Below are positions 12,401-24,400 of a stretch of DNA of 64,000 bases, piece after piece. Each line of letters opens with the position of its first letter. Position 1 is the first letter of the stretch. The notes beneath the pieces were generated by a model, which ran no database searches, was not told where the DNA came from, and saw nothing but the letters and a program-made list of their open reading frames with translations. The translations under genes were made by a program, and so were the position numbers. The stretch comes from Caprella mutica (Eukaryota; Arthropoda; Malacostraca; Amphipoda; Caprellidae): assembly GCA_947561585.1 (NCBI GenBank), contig CANNZV010000509.1:124001-188000 (forward strand). The letters are read 5' to 3'.

Positions 12401-15400
12401 CAATTTTCCCCATCAAGCCCCCTGTTTCCCCTCACCTGGAGAATATCTTCCTCACGAGATGGTCGTTGCTCAGTTCTGGCTGGGGGTCGTTTTTCCTTCT
12501 TTCTGCCAACTCCTTCTCCCTCTTCATGTCGCTCACTTTTCGGAATATCAACTGAAACAGAAAGCGCATTGAAATGCACAGTTGAATAAGACGTGTTTCT
12601 TTTTGTATCGAAGCAATATTAAACGATGCATCTTGAACAGAAACAATGCAGAAGAATATATTCAGAAAAAAAGTAGAATAATATAAAGGATACATTTTCC
12701 TAGATGGTACTTAACGGATTTAAATCTTCTTTCTTTAAATATTCTTTTTAAATCATATATCTTAAGAATATCATATAGACGAAAGAAAATGGTATCGGAT
12801 ACTATACACCGCTGGTTTAGAACGATTCAATACTGTTCTAATATTTTTAGGATCTATGATTTTAAAAGCGTATTGTCACAACCCTAATAAGTTAGATATT
12901 CACTTTTAACCCAAAAGTAATTCAAAAAGTGAATAATTATTGAGGGCCGTACACACGCAAGGTTTTTAAAGTCTTTCCAACATATTTTTTGCTAAGCTCC
13001 TCCTACTTTTTCCACTAGAATATAAGAACAAAACGATACGATATTTATTTATTTCAGTTGGTATTCATAATACCTGCAGGTATCATGGATACCAACTGAA
13101 ATAAATAACAATTATATCGTTTTTTTTTTCTTATATTCTAGTGGAAAAAGTAGGAGGAGCTTTGCAAAATGTCCGGTGGAAAGACCTAAAAAACCTTGCG
13201 TGTGCACGGCCCTCAAGGCTAATCATCCCGCTTGCTCACTCACCCTATGCCGGAGATTATACGTAAGAACGAGGTTCCTGGCGAAAGAATTTGCAAAGGC
13301 GTGGTAGAAATCCAGCACCTCCAATAGTTTCTCCCTCTTTATAGCGTGGAGGTCACAGTAGGTGAGTGCCCTGACATTAGCAGCACTCTGTCCTACTGTT
13401 GGGTCCTTCCAAAATGTGTCCCCGAAGACGTCTCCCTTGCCTAGGATGGCCACCACCTCGTCATCTTGGATGACTTCCAGGGAGCCAGTGACTATGAAGC
13501 TCAGGATGTCCAGAGATTCTCCGGTATGGAACAACAGATCGCCTGGGTGATCGAAATTAGATGTATGTCAGTTAACTCGTTATAGACCGGTTCCACATGT
13601 TCGAATCATATAAGAAAAAAGTTAAAATTTAACATTATACTTCGTTATTTTAATTATATTCCCAACAAACATATGAATGTCGATTCGATGCCGTTTGCTG
13701 TCGAATTCGTAGCGCTAACGGTGGGTATCGACTTAGCAACCATTTCGACTCATAGTAGATATCGGAATGTCTGTTTCTAAATGATATCTGAATTTACACT
13801 TTGAGTAGAAACACTAAAACCGATACATGGTTTTAACAGCATCATCTTGACGTCGGCATGTCTGTTTCCAAACGATATCTGAATTTATACTTCGACCAGA
13901 AGTGCGAAAACAGATACGTAGTTTTAAAAAAATCGTTTCAAATTTAGAAATACATTTTCTTATCTTCCTGTTTTATAATAAGTATAGAAATGTATGAATT
14001 ATTTCCATTCAATTGAATTGTACCTATCTATATAACATACATAGTGCACGCTTTAAACTATACCCAATAATTAATATACTTATAGGGGACTAACGACACT
14101 ACGGCAGTTGTAAATGTATACAATTGAGCATTGACACGCTAGTGCGATTGTGAACTGTATCAACGAAAATTAAGCAATACTAGAACATCGGTTGTTGAAC
14201 AGTGTTCCTCCAGTACCGTGAGAACGAAATGGTGATGAATCTATTTTAAACTGCTTATTATAAATAAGCCCTGAGGGGTTCCTGAAGCTGTCTTTGGTGA
14301 ATAGAAGAGAAGGGGGTAGCGTCCTTTGGGTTCCAAACTGTTGTAATTTGGATTATGTATTGTCTATTTTATGCTTACCATGTTTCAACTCTCCATGCAA
14401 TTTTAGAGGATAGCGCTAGGGTTATGCTCTACAATTACGAGGTCTTAGATTTTGTGTTAGGTAAGCTCGTAGGCTTCATTTACTATTACCTCTTCACTTC
14501 TCCCTTCCATCCTTGAGTGCAGCCACCGGTGCTTGTGATCATTTTTGTCACATTCTTCGGTAAGTGAAAGCATTCACGGAGTAGCTTTTTAGCATCCATG
14601 AGCGTCGTGACTTTATCCATGGAGCCACTTTCCTTTCTGACTGCTTCTTCCAGTCCCTTGTATTTCATTTCCTTTTGACGTCAGCGACATGGATTTTGGT
14701 TCCGAAGCAGACGTTAAACCTCTACTAAACGTCAATAATTAAAAGTTGATGGGCTATTTAACATGTTCCATTTTAGAGTAAATTCTGTGTTATCGGACGG
14801 TTCCACATTTTCGAATATGTAAGAAATAAATATAATAATTATCATTATTAAACTCTTACTTAAATTGGTATCCATGATACCAGTACGTAAAATACAAGTT
14901 TAGAAATAAAAATCAATACATAAATAATTTTTCTACGTAAAATGCTTAACCCCATATCCGATAACTTGAGCTTTCACCTAGTGCCTAAAGCTGCAAATGA
15001 GACGATTAAAATTCAGTGATTCACATTATAGATAAATTTTCCTTTGTCACGTGTTCGAAAATATAGACCCTATTAATAACTTGGAACATATACCCTATTG
15101 CTAAAAATATTTCACAGAGCACTAAATTCATGATTGTTCAATGAAACACAATTATATAAGTCAAAATATCAAACTAATTACTCAACTATTATGACCTATA
15201 TTTACTGAGTGAGAGTTAATCTATGGTCAAATTTTAATTAATGCATTCATTACTTTGAACTTTCATCACAGAGCTTTCATCTGTATTCTAAGTCGTAGCC
15301 TCAAAACATTTTCTTTAATTTGAACTCATAGAGATCGAAATTTTTAAGGAGTTACAATTATATGAAAATTTGACCAACTCATTACTATTTGTAATAACAA

Positions 15401-18400
15401 TAAGTTGTGATTTTGATTATAAAAGCGGTGCTTGCCTGTATTGTTTTATTCACTTTAAAATTTCTTTAAGTATCTCCGGGTCATTTAACATGAAATTTTT
15501 TTTTAATCAAATGCATCCTCGGTGGCAAAGTGACAGAGCTACAGGCACGGCGACGGTTTGACCCACGAACGATTCCCGGACACGTCACTTCATTTCTTCC
15601 CATTTAATTTATATATAACATTAATCAAATTGATATGCATCTAAACGTACAGTACCTACGATATATCAATGAAGTAAGAATTTTCTATTCTTATTTATTT
15701 ATTGGATGCAAGTGGATATCGTTTCGAAGCATATTAGATATATAATTAGGCGTCTGTTCGATAGAGAATCCCTATGTATGTTGGATGTCGTAATTTATCT
15801 TTCTATTCAACGCTGTTATAACGGTATCGCTCCGATGCTAAATATACTTAATATGATGCGGTTTAGCGGTGCAAACGGATATCGGATTGATGTCTACTTG
15901 ATGTCACCATGTCTAATTTGTTACTGGTATTCGATGTCGGAAGAGAGGTTATACAGAGTCGTTTAGACATCAAATAGATACATTCATGTTTGCTGGGTTG
16001 GAACTGTCTGATTACTATAAATTACTCTTAAATCTGAAAATGATTAATTTAACAGAATAATCCTAGCGCTATTTCTAAAACAGTAACTGGTGTACAAAAT
16101 ATAGATAATGCACATTCTACATTTATGACCTAAGTGTTCATATTTTACCCGGTGCAGAGTGGCTCATGGTGAAATGCATTGCCAGGGCTCTGAGGCAACC
16201 GTCTGACGCTAATCTAAAAGCTGGATGCTCGTTGAAAACTTTTCTGTTAAGGTGAACACAAATGTCTGCCTTCATGTCTTTAGGACAGTAGTTCAGAACC
16301 TGGAAAAGAACAGCGCACTTAGCTTTCGAAAATATCATACTTTTCGACATCAGAATATGAATATCGTAATTTTGTTCAGAATATACAAATGAATTATGGG
16401 TAACGTTGCAGTTCTCGATAAGGTAGGGTAAGTTCTTAATTATCGGTCAGTTCAACATTTTCGGACACGAAGAAAAAAATATAGGTATAATAATAATTAT
16501 TTAATTTTTATTATTATTATATATATTCTTCTTACGTGTTCGAAAATGTTGAACTGACCGATAATTAAGAACTTACCCTAGTGTTTAACATATAGGTCGA
16601 TCGATTAATGTAGAGTCCTGAGTAAGAGCACTACCCCGTATAGTGAACAAAATTTCCTTTAGTCTGCCATTGATAGCATTAGCTTTAGAAAACTAATTGC
16701 CCTTTTATGGCAGACTAAAGAAAATCTCATCACTATACGGGGTAATTCTCTCACTCAGGACTCTACATTGAGATGAGTCCACTATAGAGGAGTTCTACTG
16801 TAGTTTATTGATTGAAATTAGTAAATGAATGAAATGAATGAAAAACTTTATCGAAATAAAAAATACAATAGTTATAAACAAGAATATGAAACATACGATG
16901 CACAACACAATATACCTACCTAAAATATCTATAATATATTTTACAAAAATAAGGAAACCTGTACATCAAAATCTCAACTATTGCATAAAAAACAAAATGC
17001 CTTACAGATTAATAATTTCAACAGCCCTATTAACCGATTTAACGGTTCATGGGTTATTACCTCATTCTCGACTTTATTGGTATCGATGCCTTTAGTCATT
17101 GCCCATGTGGAGACGACATAGTCCATGACTCTCTCGGACAGAGCCTTAGGAACCTCATGCAGCTTCATGAACTCCCTGACGTTGTTAAGCATTTCGTGGT
17201 ACTTGGCTGTTGCCGAAGTCATTTGTTGTATGATGGTTGTGACGTGACCGAAGATGGTGGCGTAGAGGAGAGCTGGCGGTGAAAAAGAGAAATGCATTTT
17301 TTTGAGAAAAACTTTTATAGCATAAAGTTTTGAATTATCAATTGTTGATATTTTTTAATAATTCATGAGATTTAGAAATAAAAGTTTTGGAGCCATACTA
17401 CAAATCGATGGTACAAATAGTATTTTTTTGCAAATATTAAGAATTACGTTTTTGCTATTTCGTAAAATTTAGAAGAATCAATTGTTGAAATTTAAATAAT
17501 TGATGCGGTTTATAAAAACGTAGGGGCATAAAAGTAACAGATGCTAGAAATAGTATTGAATAATATTTCCTAAAATTTTAAAATTTTAGATTCTTGAACA
17601 ATTTCAACGTGTTTCCTAGATGGAAGATATTAAAAAAAGGAAGATGCTACAAATAGTATAACGATTCCTCAAATTTGAATTCTAGGACAATTTGAATTCT
17701 AGGACCATTTCAACGAGTTTCCTAGACAGAAGATATTCAAATTTTGAGTACCTAAAGATAAATAACTTACCGGCAATGATCATCATGCAAATGGTGAATA
17801 TCTTTTCATTGTCCGTTTCGGCCGCTACGTTACCAAATCCCACCGAAGTCATACACGTCATGGTGAAGTACAGAGAGGTTAGGTACATCGTGGTCTTGCT
17901 AGGCCCGTTAATCAGTTCGAACTGGTTAGTGCTGTTCGAAAAGTTGTGAGCGAAAGGCATCTGAGTGACGTTGGCTAGTTTCCAGAGCCAGGAGTACTGA
18001 ATTCCGTTATCTGCGTCGCTCTTACCTGTAAGAACAAGGTTCTATATTCACTCAATAATATCTAGTTTTGTAAATCAATTTTGGTACCGATGGCAGGTTC
18101 TAGTTTTTGCAGATTTGCCGTCAATTTCTGAAGGCTATTTCATTTAGAGATTTGAATCCCTTCTGAGTAATCAATTAAGTTTACCAAATTACTAATATTA
18201 CAACAGGAGTTGACCAATACGTACCAATGCTATACCAGATGCAGGCAAGCCAATGTGCCACTAGCATGTAGAAGCACAGTAGAAGGATGAGCATTGCGGC
18301 CCCGTACTCGAGGTAACGGTCCAGCTTGCGCACCACCCTGCCCAGTCTCAGCAAACGAACAACCTTCAAAGCTGAAAAGAGGGAGCCTATGCCCTGTGAT

Positions 18401-21400
18401 GGGTAATGTGACGGACAAAGAATGGGGATTGTGATGGAAAACGAATGGGGGATGTGATGGACAACGAATGGGGAATGTGATGGATAACGTGTGGGGATTT
18501 GGAGGCAGTATGGGGATTTATTAGTGTAAGAAAGAATTATGCAAATAGGTAGGAAGTGGAAAAAAATAGACGGGAGTAGCCATAAATCAAGTAATATTAG
18601 AAGAAGGATATACAATAAGATTAAATTACAAATAGAGTTGTTCAATGAATATCAAATCGTTCGTAATATTAATTGTATAGTAATACACACGATGTTAAAT
18701 GAATAGCGTTGGTTGAAGAACAAAAAAAAGAATAATTAGATGAATTAATTTAAATGAAATCCATTAAATTCAGAGAGCAGCATGTAAAGAAAGAAAAATA
18801 GATTTTTAAAATATGGTTTGCATAGCAATTCTTTTCAATATATATCATTATATTTAAAACATGATATATCACTCTGTGTGCAAAATAGACATCTACAGTA
18901 TCACAATATGAAGCTGCAGACGTCATTTTAACGTCAGAGTAAGGTTAGACTTGACATAGGCTAAAGATGCAGTTACCGTACACTGCCATATTATGGGGCA
19001 CATAAATTTAGAAATTAAATTAATTGATAAAATTACTTGGCAATGCATGTTAACATGACCGGTTCTTGACAATATTGTAGGGAACGTAATCTAAAATTAT
19101 CCTACTGCGATATTGTAGATGTCTAAAATAGTGAAAATAAACTAGAACAAAAAACACACCACACAGAGTAGAAAAAACACACACGACACACAGAGTAGAA
19201 AAACACACCACACACAGAGTAGAAAAAACACACCACACACAGAGTAGAAAAAACACACCACACTACACACCTTAAAATCTACCCAGCTTCTAAGGATGAG
19301 AATAGAATAGTACACACCACAATCAGAATAGAATAAATATGCTCAGTTTCACCTTATAGAGTACACACATCGCACTACACACTACAGCACGTATCACACA
19401 CACTATACAATACACACTCTCTTCGCACATTAGAGTACACACCATGAACACACACTACACAACATCAAATGCTCTTTAATGTGCAGAGCACCAGTTAGAC
19501 AACAAAGAACTCTTTAATTCTTAACTAATAACTCTTACTCTCCACTCATTGCAACTAATAACTCTTACTCTCCACTCTTGTAGCTAATAACTCTTACTCT
19601 CCACTCTTGCAACTAATAACTCTTACTCTCCACTCTTGCAACTAATAACTCTTACTCTCCACTCTTGCAACTAATAACTCTTACTCTCCACTCTTGCAAC
19701 TAATAACTCTTACTCTCCACTCTTGCAACTAATAACTCTTACTCTCCACTCTTGCAACTAATAACTCTTACTCTCCACTCTTGCAACTAATAACTCTTAC
19801 TCTCCACTCTTGTAGCTAATAACTCTTACTCTCCACTCTTGTAGCTAATAACTCTTACTCTCCACTCTTGCAGCTAATAACTCTTACTCTCCACTCTTGC
19901 AGCTAATAACTCTTACTCTCCACTCTTGCAGCTAATAACTCTTACTCTCCACTCTTGCAGCTAATAACTCTTACTCTCCACTCTTGCAGCTAATAACTCT
20001 TACTCTCCACTCTTGCAGCTAATAACTCTTACTCTCCACTCTTGCAGCTAATAACTCTTACTCTCCACTCTTGCAGCTAATAACTCTTACTCTCCACTCT
20101 TGCAGCTAATAACTCTTACTCTCCACTCTTGCAGCTAATAACTCTTACTCTCCACTCTTGCAGCTAATAACTCTTACTCTCCACTCTTGCAACTAATAAC
20201 TCTTACTCTCCACTCTTGTAGCTAATAACTCTTACTCTCCACTCTTGCAGCTAATATAGTAAAGGCAAAGTATTTGATGGCATTTGATGCTGTTGTTAAG
20301 GAATTAAGCTCTCGTTTGATGCATATCACAAATGTTTTGCCTCATTTTGAAACATGGTTTGCATCCTCTGTGAGAATATAGAAATTCCTTAACTAAATAA
20401 AGTAGGTCGCATATTTTTGTTGTTTTACAACTTAGTTAAATGGACAAAAGCACAATATTTGTTACTGGCAAATATTAAAATCACACGTGTCAAAGACACT
20501 GGGGAAAAGGAACAGTTACCAGATGCGAAATAAATACCTGATTTCAAAAGGTATTTTTTTTATAAATTAGTATCAAACTATGAGAATTTTGATATTTTAA
20601 AATTTTGATGTTTTTTTTAAATAATAGGTATTTAATGTGGTTCTAGGTAAATTGCTCGAAAACAATTGCTCGAAAGACAATTGCTCGAAAACAATTACTC
20701 GAAAAACAATTGCTCGAATGAACAATTGCTCGAAAGAACAATTGCTCGAAAGACAATTGCTCGAAAAACAATTGCTCGAACGAACAATTGATCGAATGAA
20801 TAATTGCTCGAATTATCAAATTGCTCGAATGAAAAAATTGCTCGAATTATAAAATATCACAGTTTTCGATTTTATCAAAGTCAGTTATACATGAAGTGGA
20901 GCTGCACCTAACAACCTTGTTTCTTTTTAATAATTGATCATTAATCATTCTATAAATGATTTTAATTATTACTCATTCTGCATAATCTTTTTTTAGACCG
21001 TTTGTGTCAACTCGTATGTAACATGTGAATCAGTACCATTCATGTTTTTTTATCATAAAACCCGAAAATTTATTTATTACTAGCCTATCTGTATGTGGTA
21101 CCTCAATAGATGAAATAACTCAAAGTTATGGCAGAGTTTTAATAAATCTACAAAAAAATTCGGTTTTTATGATAAAAAAAACATGAATGGTACTGATTCA
21201 CCACATGATTCCAATTCACATGTTACATACGAGTTGACACAAACGGTCCAAAAAAAGATTATGCAGGATGAATAATAATTAAAATCATTTATAGAATGAT
21301 TAATGATCAATTATTAAAAAGAAACAAGTACTGTTAGGTGCAGCTCCACTTCATGTATAACTGACTTTTATAAAATCGAAAACTGTGATATTTTATAATT

Positions 21401-24400
21401 CGAGCAATTTTGTTTATTCGAGCAATTTGATAATTCGAGCAATTGTTCATTCGATCAATTGTTCGTTCGAGCAATTGTTTTTCGAGCAATTGTCTTTCGA
21501 GCAATTGTTCTTTCGAGCAATTGTTCATTCGAGCAATTGTTTTTCGAGCAATTGTTTTCGAGCAATTGTCTTTCGAGTAATTGTTTTCGAGCAATTGTCT
21601 TTCGAGCAATTGTTTTCGAGCAATTTACCGGCTACCATTTAATGTGCATCAGGTAACTGTGGTTGTAGTGTATCTTTGCAACGAGGTATTCAAATGTTTG
21701 CCAATAGCAAATATATTATGCTTTTGTCCATTTATTAATTAAATTGTAAAACAAATGTGATAATAAAAACAGCCTTTTGGGTACAAATTTTTTGTATAAA
21801 TCGAGAACTTGAAAAGATAAAATGACAGTTTATGTATATTATCAGTGTTGTATTACATTTATATTGGAATGAAGGTTGTTCATTTATCAGAGTCAAACTT
21901 GCACTTGAGTGCCCTTATACAAAGTAAATAATATGCACTTGTGATTAAATTAAACAGGTAGGTGTTTCATTTGTTAGAATGAACTCAGGTGATTGCATGG
22001 CCATCTATATAAGGGATTTCGTTCAATGGTGACATATTTTTCGAATATTGAAGAATTTACGTTTGCATTTGGAAAAATAAAACTTAAATAAAAAAAAAAA
22101 TATAACAAAAATTATATATATTCACTCTAATAAATTTCATTTAAAATATTTTCACGCTAGAGAAGAAAAAAATCACTCTGAAATTTAGTACTTCACTCTG
22201 GAATCAAGCAGGAACGTCTCATTCACACTTACATTATCGTCGTCCCCGTGCTCCATTCCGCATCTACTTACGTCGTCATCGTGGTCGAATGCGTTGAAGA
22301 CGTCGTAGGGTAAACACGATAGGAGATCTATGACGAACCACGATTTCAAGTAGTTCATCCTAATGATTTTTGGATCGGATACGACTTCGCCACCTGGTCC
22401 CACGAATGTCGTGTGAAAGTTCAGGACGATATCTATGAAAAAGATGACGTCGACTATCGAGTCGACAACGAGCAGGGAGACGTCCTCGGAAGTCTTGTAT
22501 TTGAAGGCCACGTTATAAGGAACCATGATGGCGGTGTAGAAAGTTAAGAAAAGGATAACCCAGTCCCAAGTTGCCTATTTTGTTGAAAAGAAGAATACGG
22601 TTAGGTTGTTAAATACACAGTAGTCGATAGCAAGTAAGAAAAAGGGACTATAAGAAGAATCTTTTCAGTGTACCGTGTCCATTCAGTCTGAATGACACGG
22701 TACACTGAAAAGATCCTCTTTATCCACTTCCTATCGAAAACTAAAAAAAATTTAGTTGCAGCTATTGTGTATTCAACGCATTAATTCAAAATTTGATAGG
22801 GATGTCGACAGAATTAAGAATATAGCCTTCAAACTAAGTTTTTCATATAAATATGTTAATTTGATGATACAAATAATTCGAAATGATGCATTTAATACAA
22901 TTTTTTCAATGAATTGTGATTATTAAATGAGTAATAATAAACTTGTAATGCATAAACACGTTCGTTGATGGACATTCATATCATATATATTTTCAATGAA
23001 TAGAACCAAATGCAAAAGAGAAAAAGTTTTGTGAAACCACCAAAGATTATGAGTGGACCTGTTTAATCTTCAATTAGTGGCTCCACAATAGTTTTTATTT
23101 TTGGGAACGTAAAAATTGGTCCGTATTGGATTTTTGAATAAATTTTGGGAGCGTAATTTCGTACCAACCATCAATAATAGAAATATAGATAGGTACCTTG
23201 AAAGCACAGTAGTGGAGTAGAATATGAGGAGGAGTTTTGGGTGCTTCTTGGCGATACTGAGGCATCACGTCACTATTAAGGCTCATCATCTGTTGGAAAA
23301 ATCATTCTATGAATCTCAAAACCGATAAATCTATATCCTGATAAACAGTCTTATTTAAATATCAACAAGAAAATAGTTGTAAAATAACACAGGGGATTTT
23401 TTACAATCTAGTAAGAATAGGGTAGCAAGCAGTCTTTTATTCCAATGTACTGTCCTTTAATTGAGCTCTTTAATGAAGCTATAAAGAACGCTAATTGTCC
23501 TTTTTGCTAAGTATAGCATAATCAGCACGAGGTCGTTTTATAATGGTTTGGCTTTTCTTTACATCTAGGGTTTTAGCAGTTATTTAATTTAAAACTTAGG
23601 GATATGTGTCACAGTGTCCTGTATTGAAATTCGTCAGAATTGGCAACCCTAAGTAAGAACACACAATTCATTTGTAAACCTTTTCAATTGTATTTAAGAG
23701 AATCGTTAAATTCTATCGAAGAGTTTTCGGTAGCAGATAGGATAAATGAAAATTTCTCAAAAAAATTCTTACATGGGCAATGTTGGACTGTTTGGAGACA
23801 TCTTTCATCACTGGCATGTGAGACGAAAACTGAGACACCAGAACGGATCTGCTTCTGGTAACAGACCTCGCTAACTTGGCAAACTTGCTCAGAGATGCTA
23901 AATCAAAGAAAAATGTTAACGAACACTGTTACCAAAAACGGTTAAAGTGAGTATATTAATCTATTGAACATATATTCAATTAATAATCTTCTTGAAAATA
24001 GTTCCTTAATTCTAGGCATTCCGCAAAAATAGGTTCATTACTGCCAAGCGGGAGATGGGACCATTCATGAAAGCTCCAAAATGCAGTAACAACATTCAAC
24101 AACTTAAAGAGTTACGTAGCAGTGATGGTACAAATATCAAGTACACTGTAAACCAACGTTCCAAAGCTGCAGATAGGTGCTTCTACTTAACATTCTTCTT
24201 CAAACTTACACTTTAAGTATGTAGTTTACCATTTAATAATCAAATATACGATGTAAAGGTTCAACCAAAGAACTTAGGGGACACCAAGAAGAATAGAATA
24301 TATAATGCATGCAGATTTATCCATTTGTTATACTTGTAAATCTACATAACACAATTAATGATCTGAATAATGAAATACAATACCTACTATTAAATCCTTC

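Larger units (their letters stand above)
4076..12435 (-). other. intron between eag exons 12 and 13
   Basis: 8.4 kb without coding sequence. It holds MITEs of four kinds and three tandem arrays, listed separately, plus three copies of an approximately 24-bp CCGCCATTTTGAAATTTTATT repeat at 4820-4885. I see nothing in 4076-4800, 4920-5740, 9260-9790 and 11720-12430 beyond AT-rich sequence. 11990-12330 is pyrimidine-rich on the plus strand. Confidence 0.75.
12552..13243 (-). other. intron between eag exons 11 and 12
   Basis: Holds a family G MITE (about 12757-12895) and a family A MITE (12943-13213). No coding sequence. Confidence 0.75.
13661..15997. mobile_element. possible 2.3-kb element bounded by CCCARCAAACAT inverted ends
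   Basis: The left end CCCAACAAACATATGAATGT and the right end ACATTCATGTTTGCTGGG are near reverse complements. Both inner flanks contain GATATCGG/GATGTCG motifs. There is no transposase. The distance is large and other repeats lie between, so the two ends may belong to two separate copies. Confidence 0.35.
13543..16148 (-). other. intron between eag exons 10 and 11
   Basis: 2.6 kb without coding sequence. Contains inverted CCCAGCAAACATGAATG-like ends (13661 and 15997), one copy of dispersed repeat K (14380-14725), a worn family B element (14789-14975) and a tRNA-like segment (15512-15590). I see nothing in 15000-15500. Confidence 0.7.
16300..17060 (-). other. intron between eag exons 9 and 10
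   Basis: Holds a clean family B MITE (16426-16578) and, 30 bp further, a family C MITE (about 16608-16800). The rest is AT-rich. Confidence 0.75.
18394..22271 (-). other. intron between eag exons 6 and 7
   Basis: 3.9 kb. Contains a short degenerate repeat next to exon 7 (18400-18490), CA-rich and 29-bp arrays, and the long fold-back at 20630-21635. I see nothing in 18500-19130 or 21660-22180. No mutually exclusive exon was found. Confidence 0.75.
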
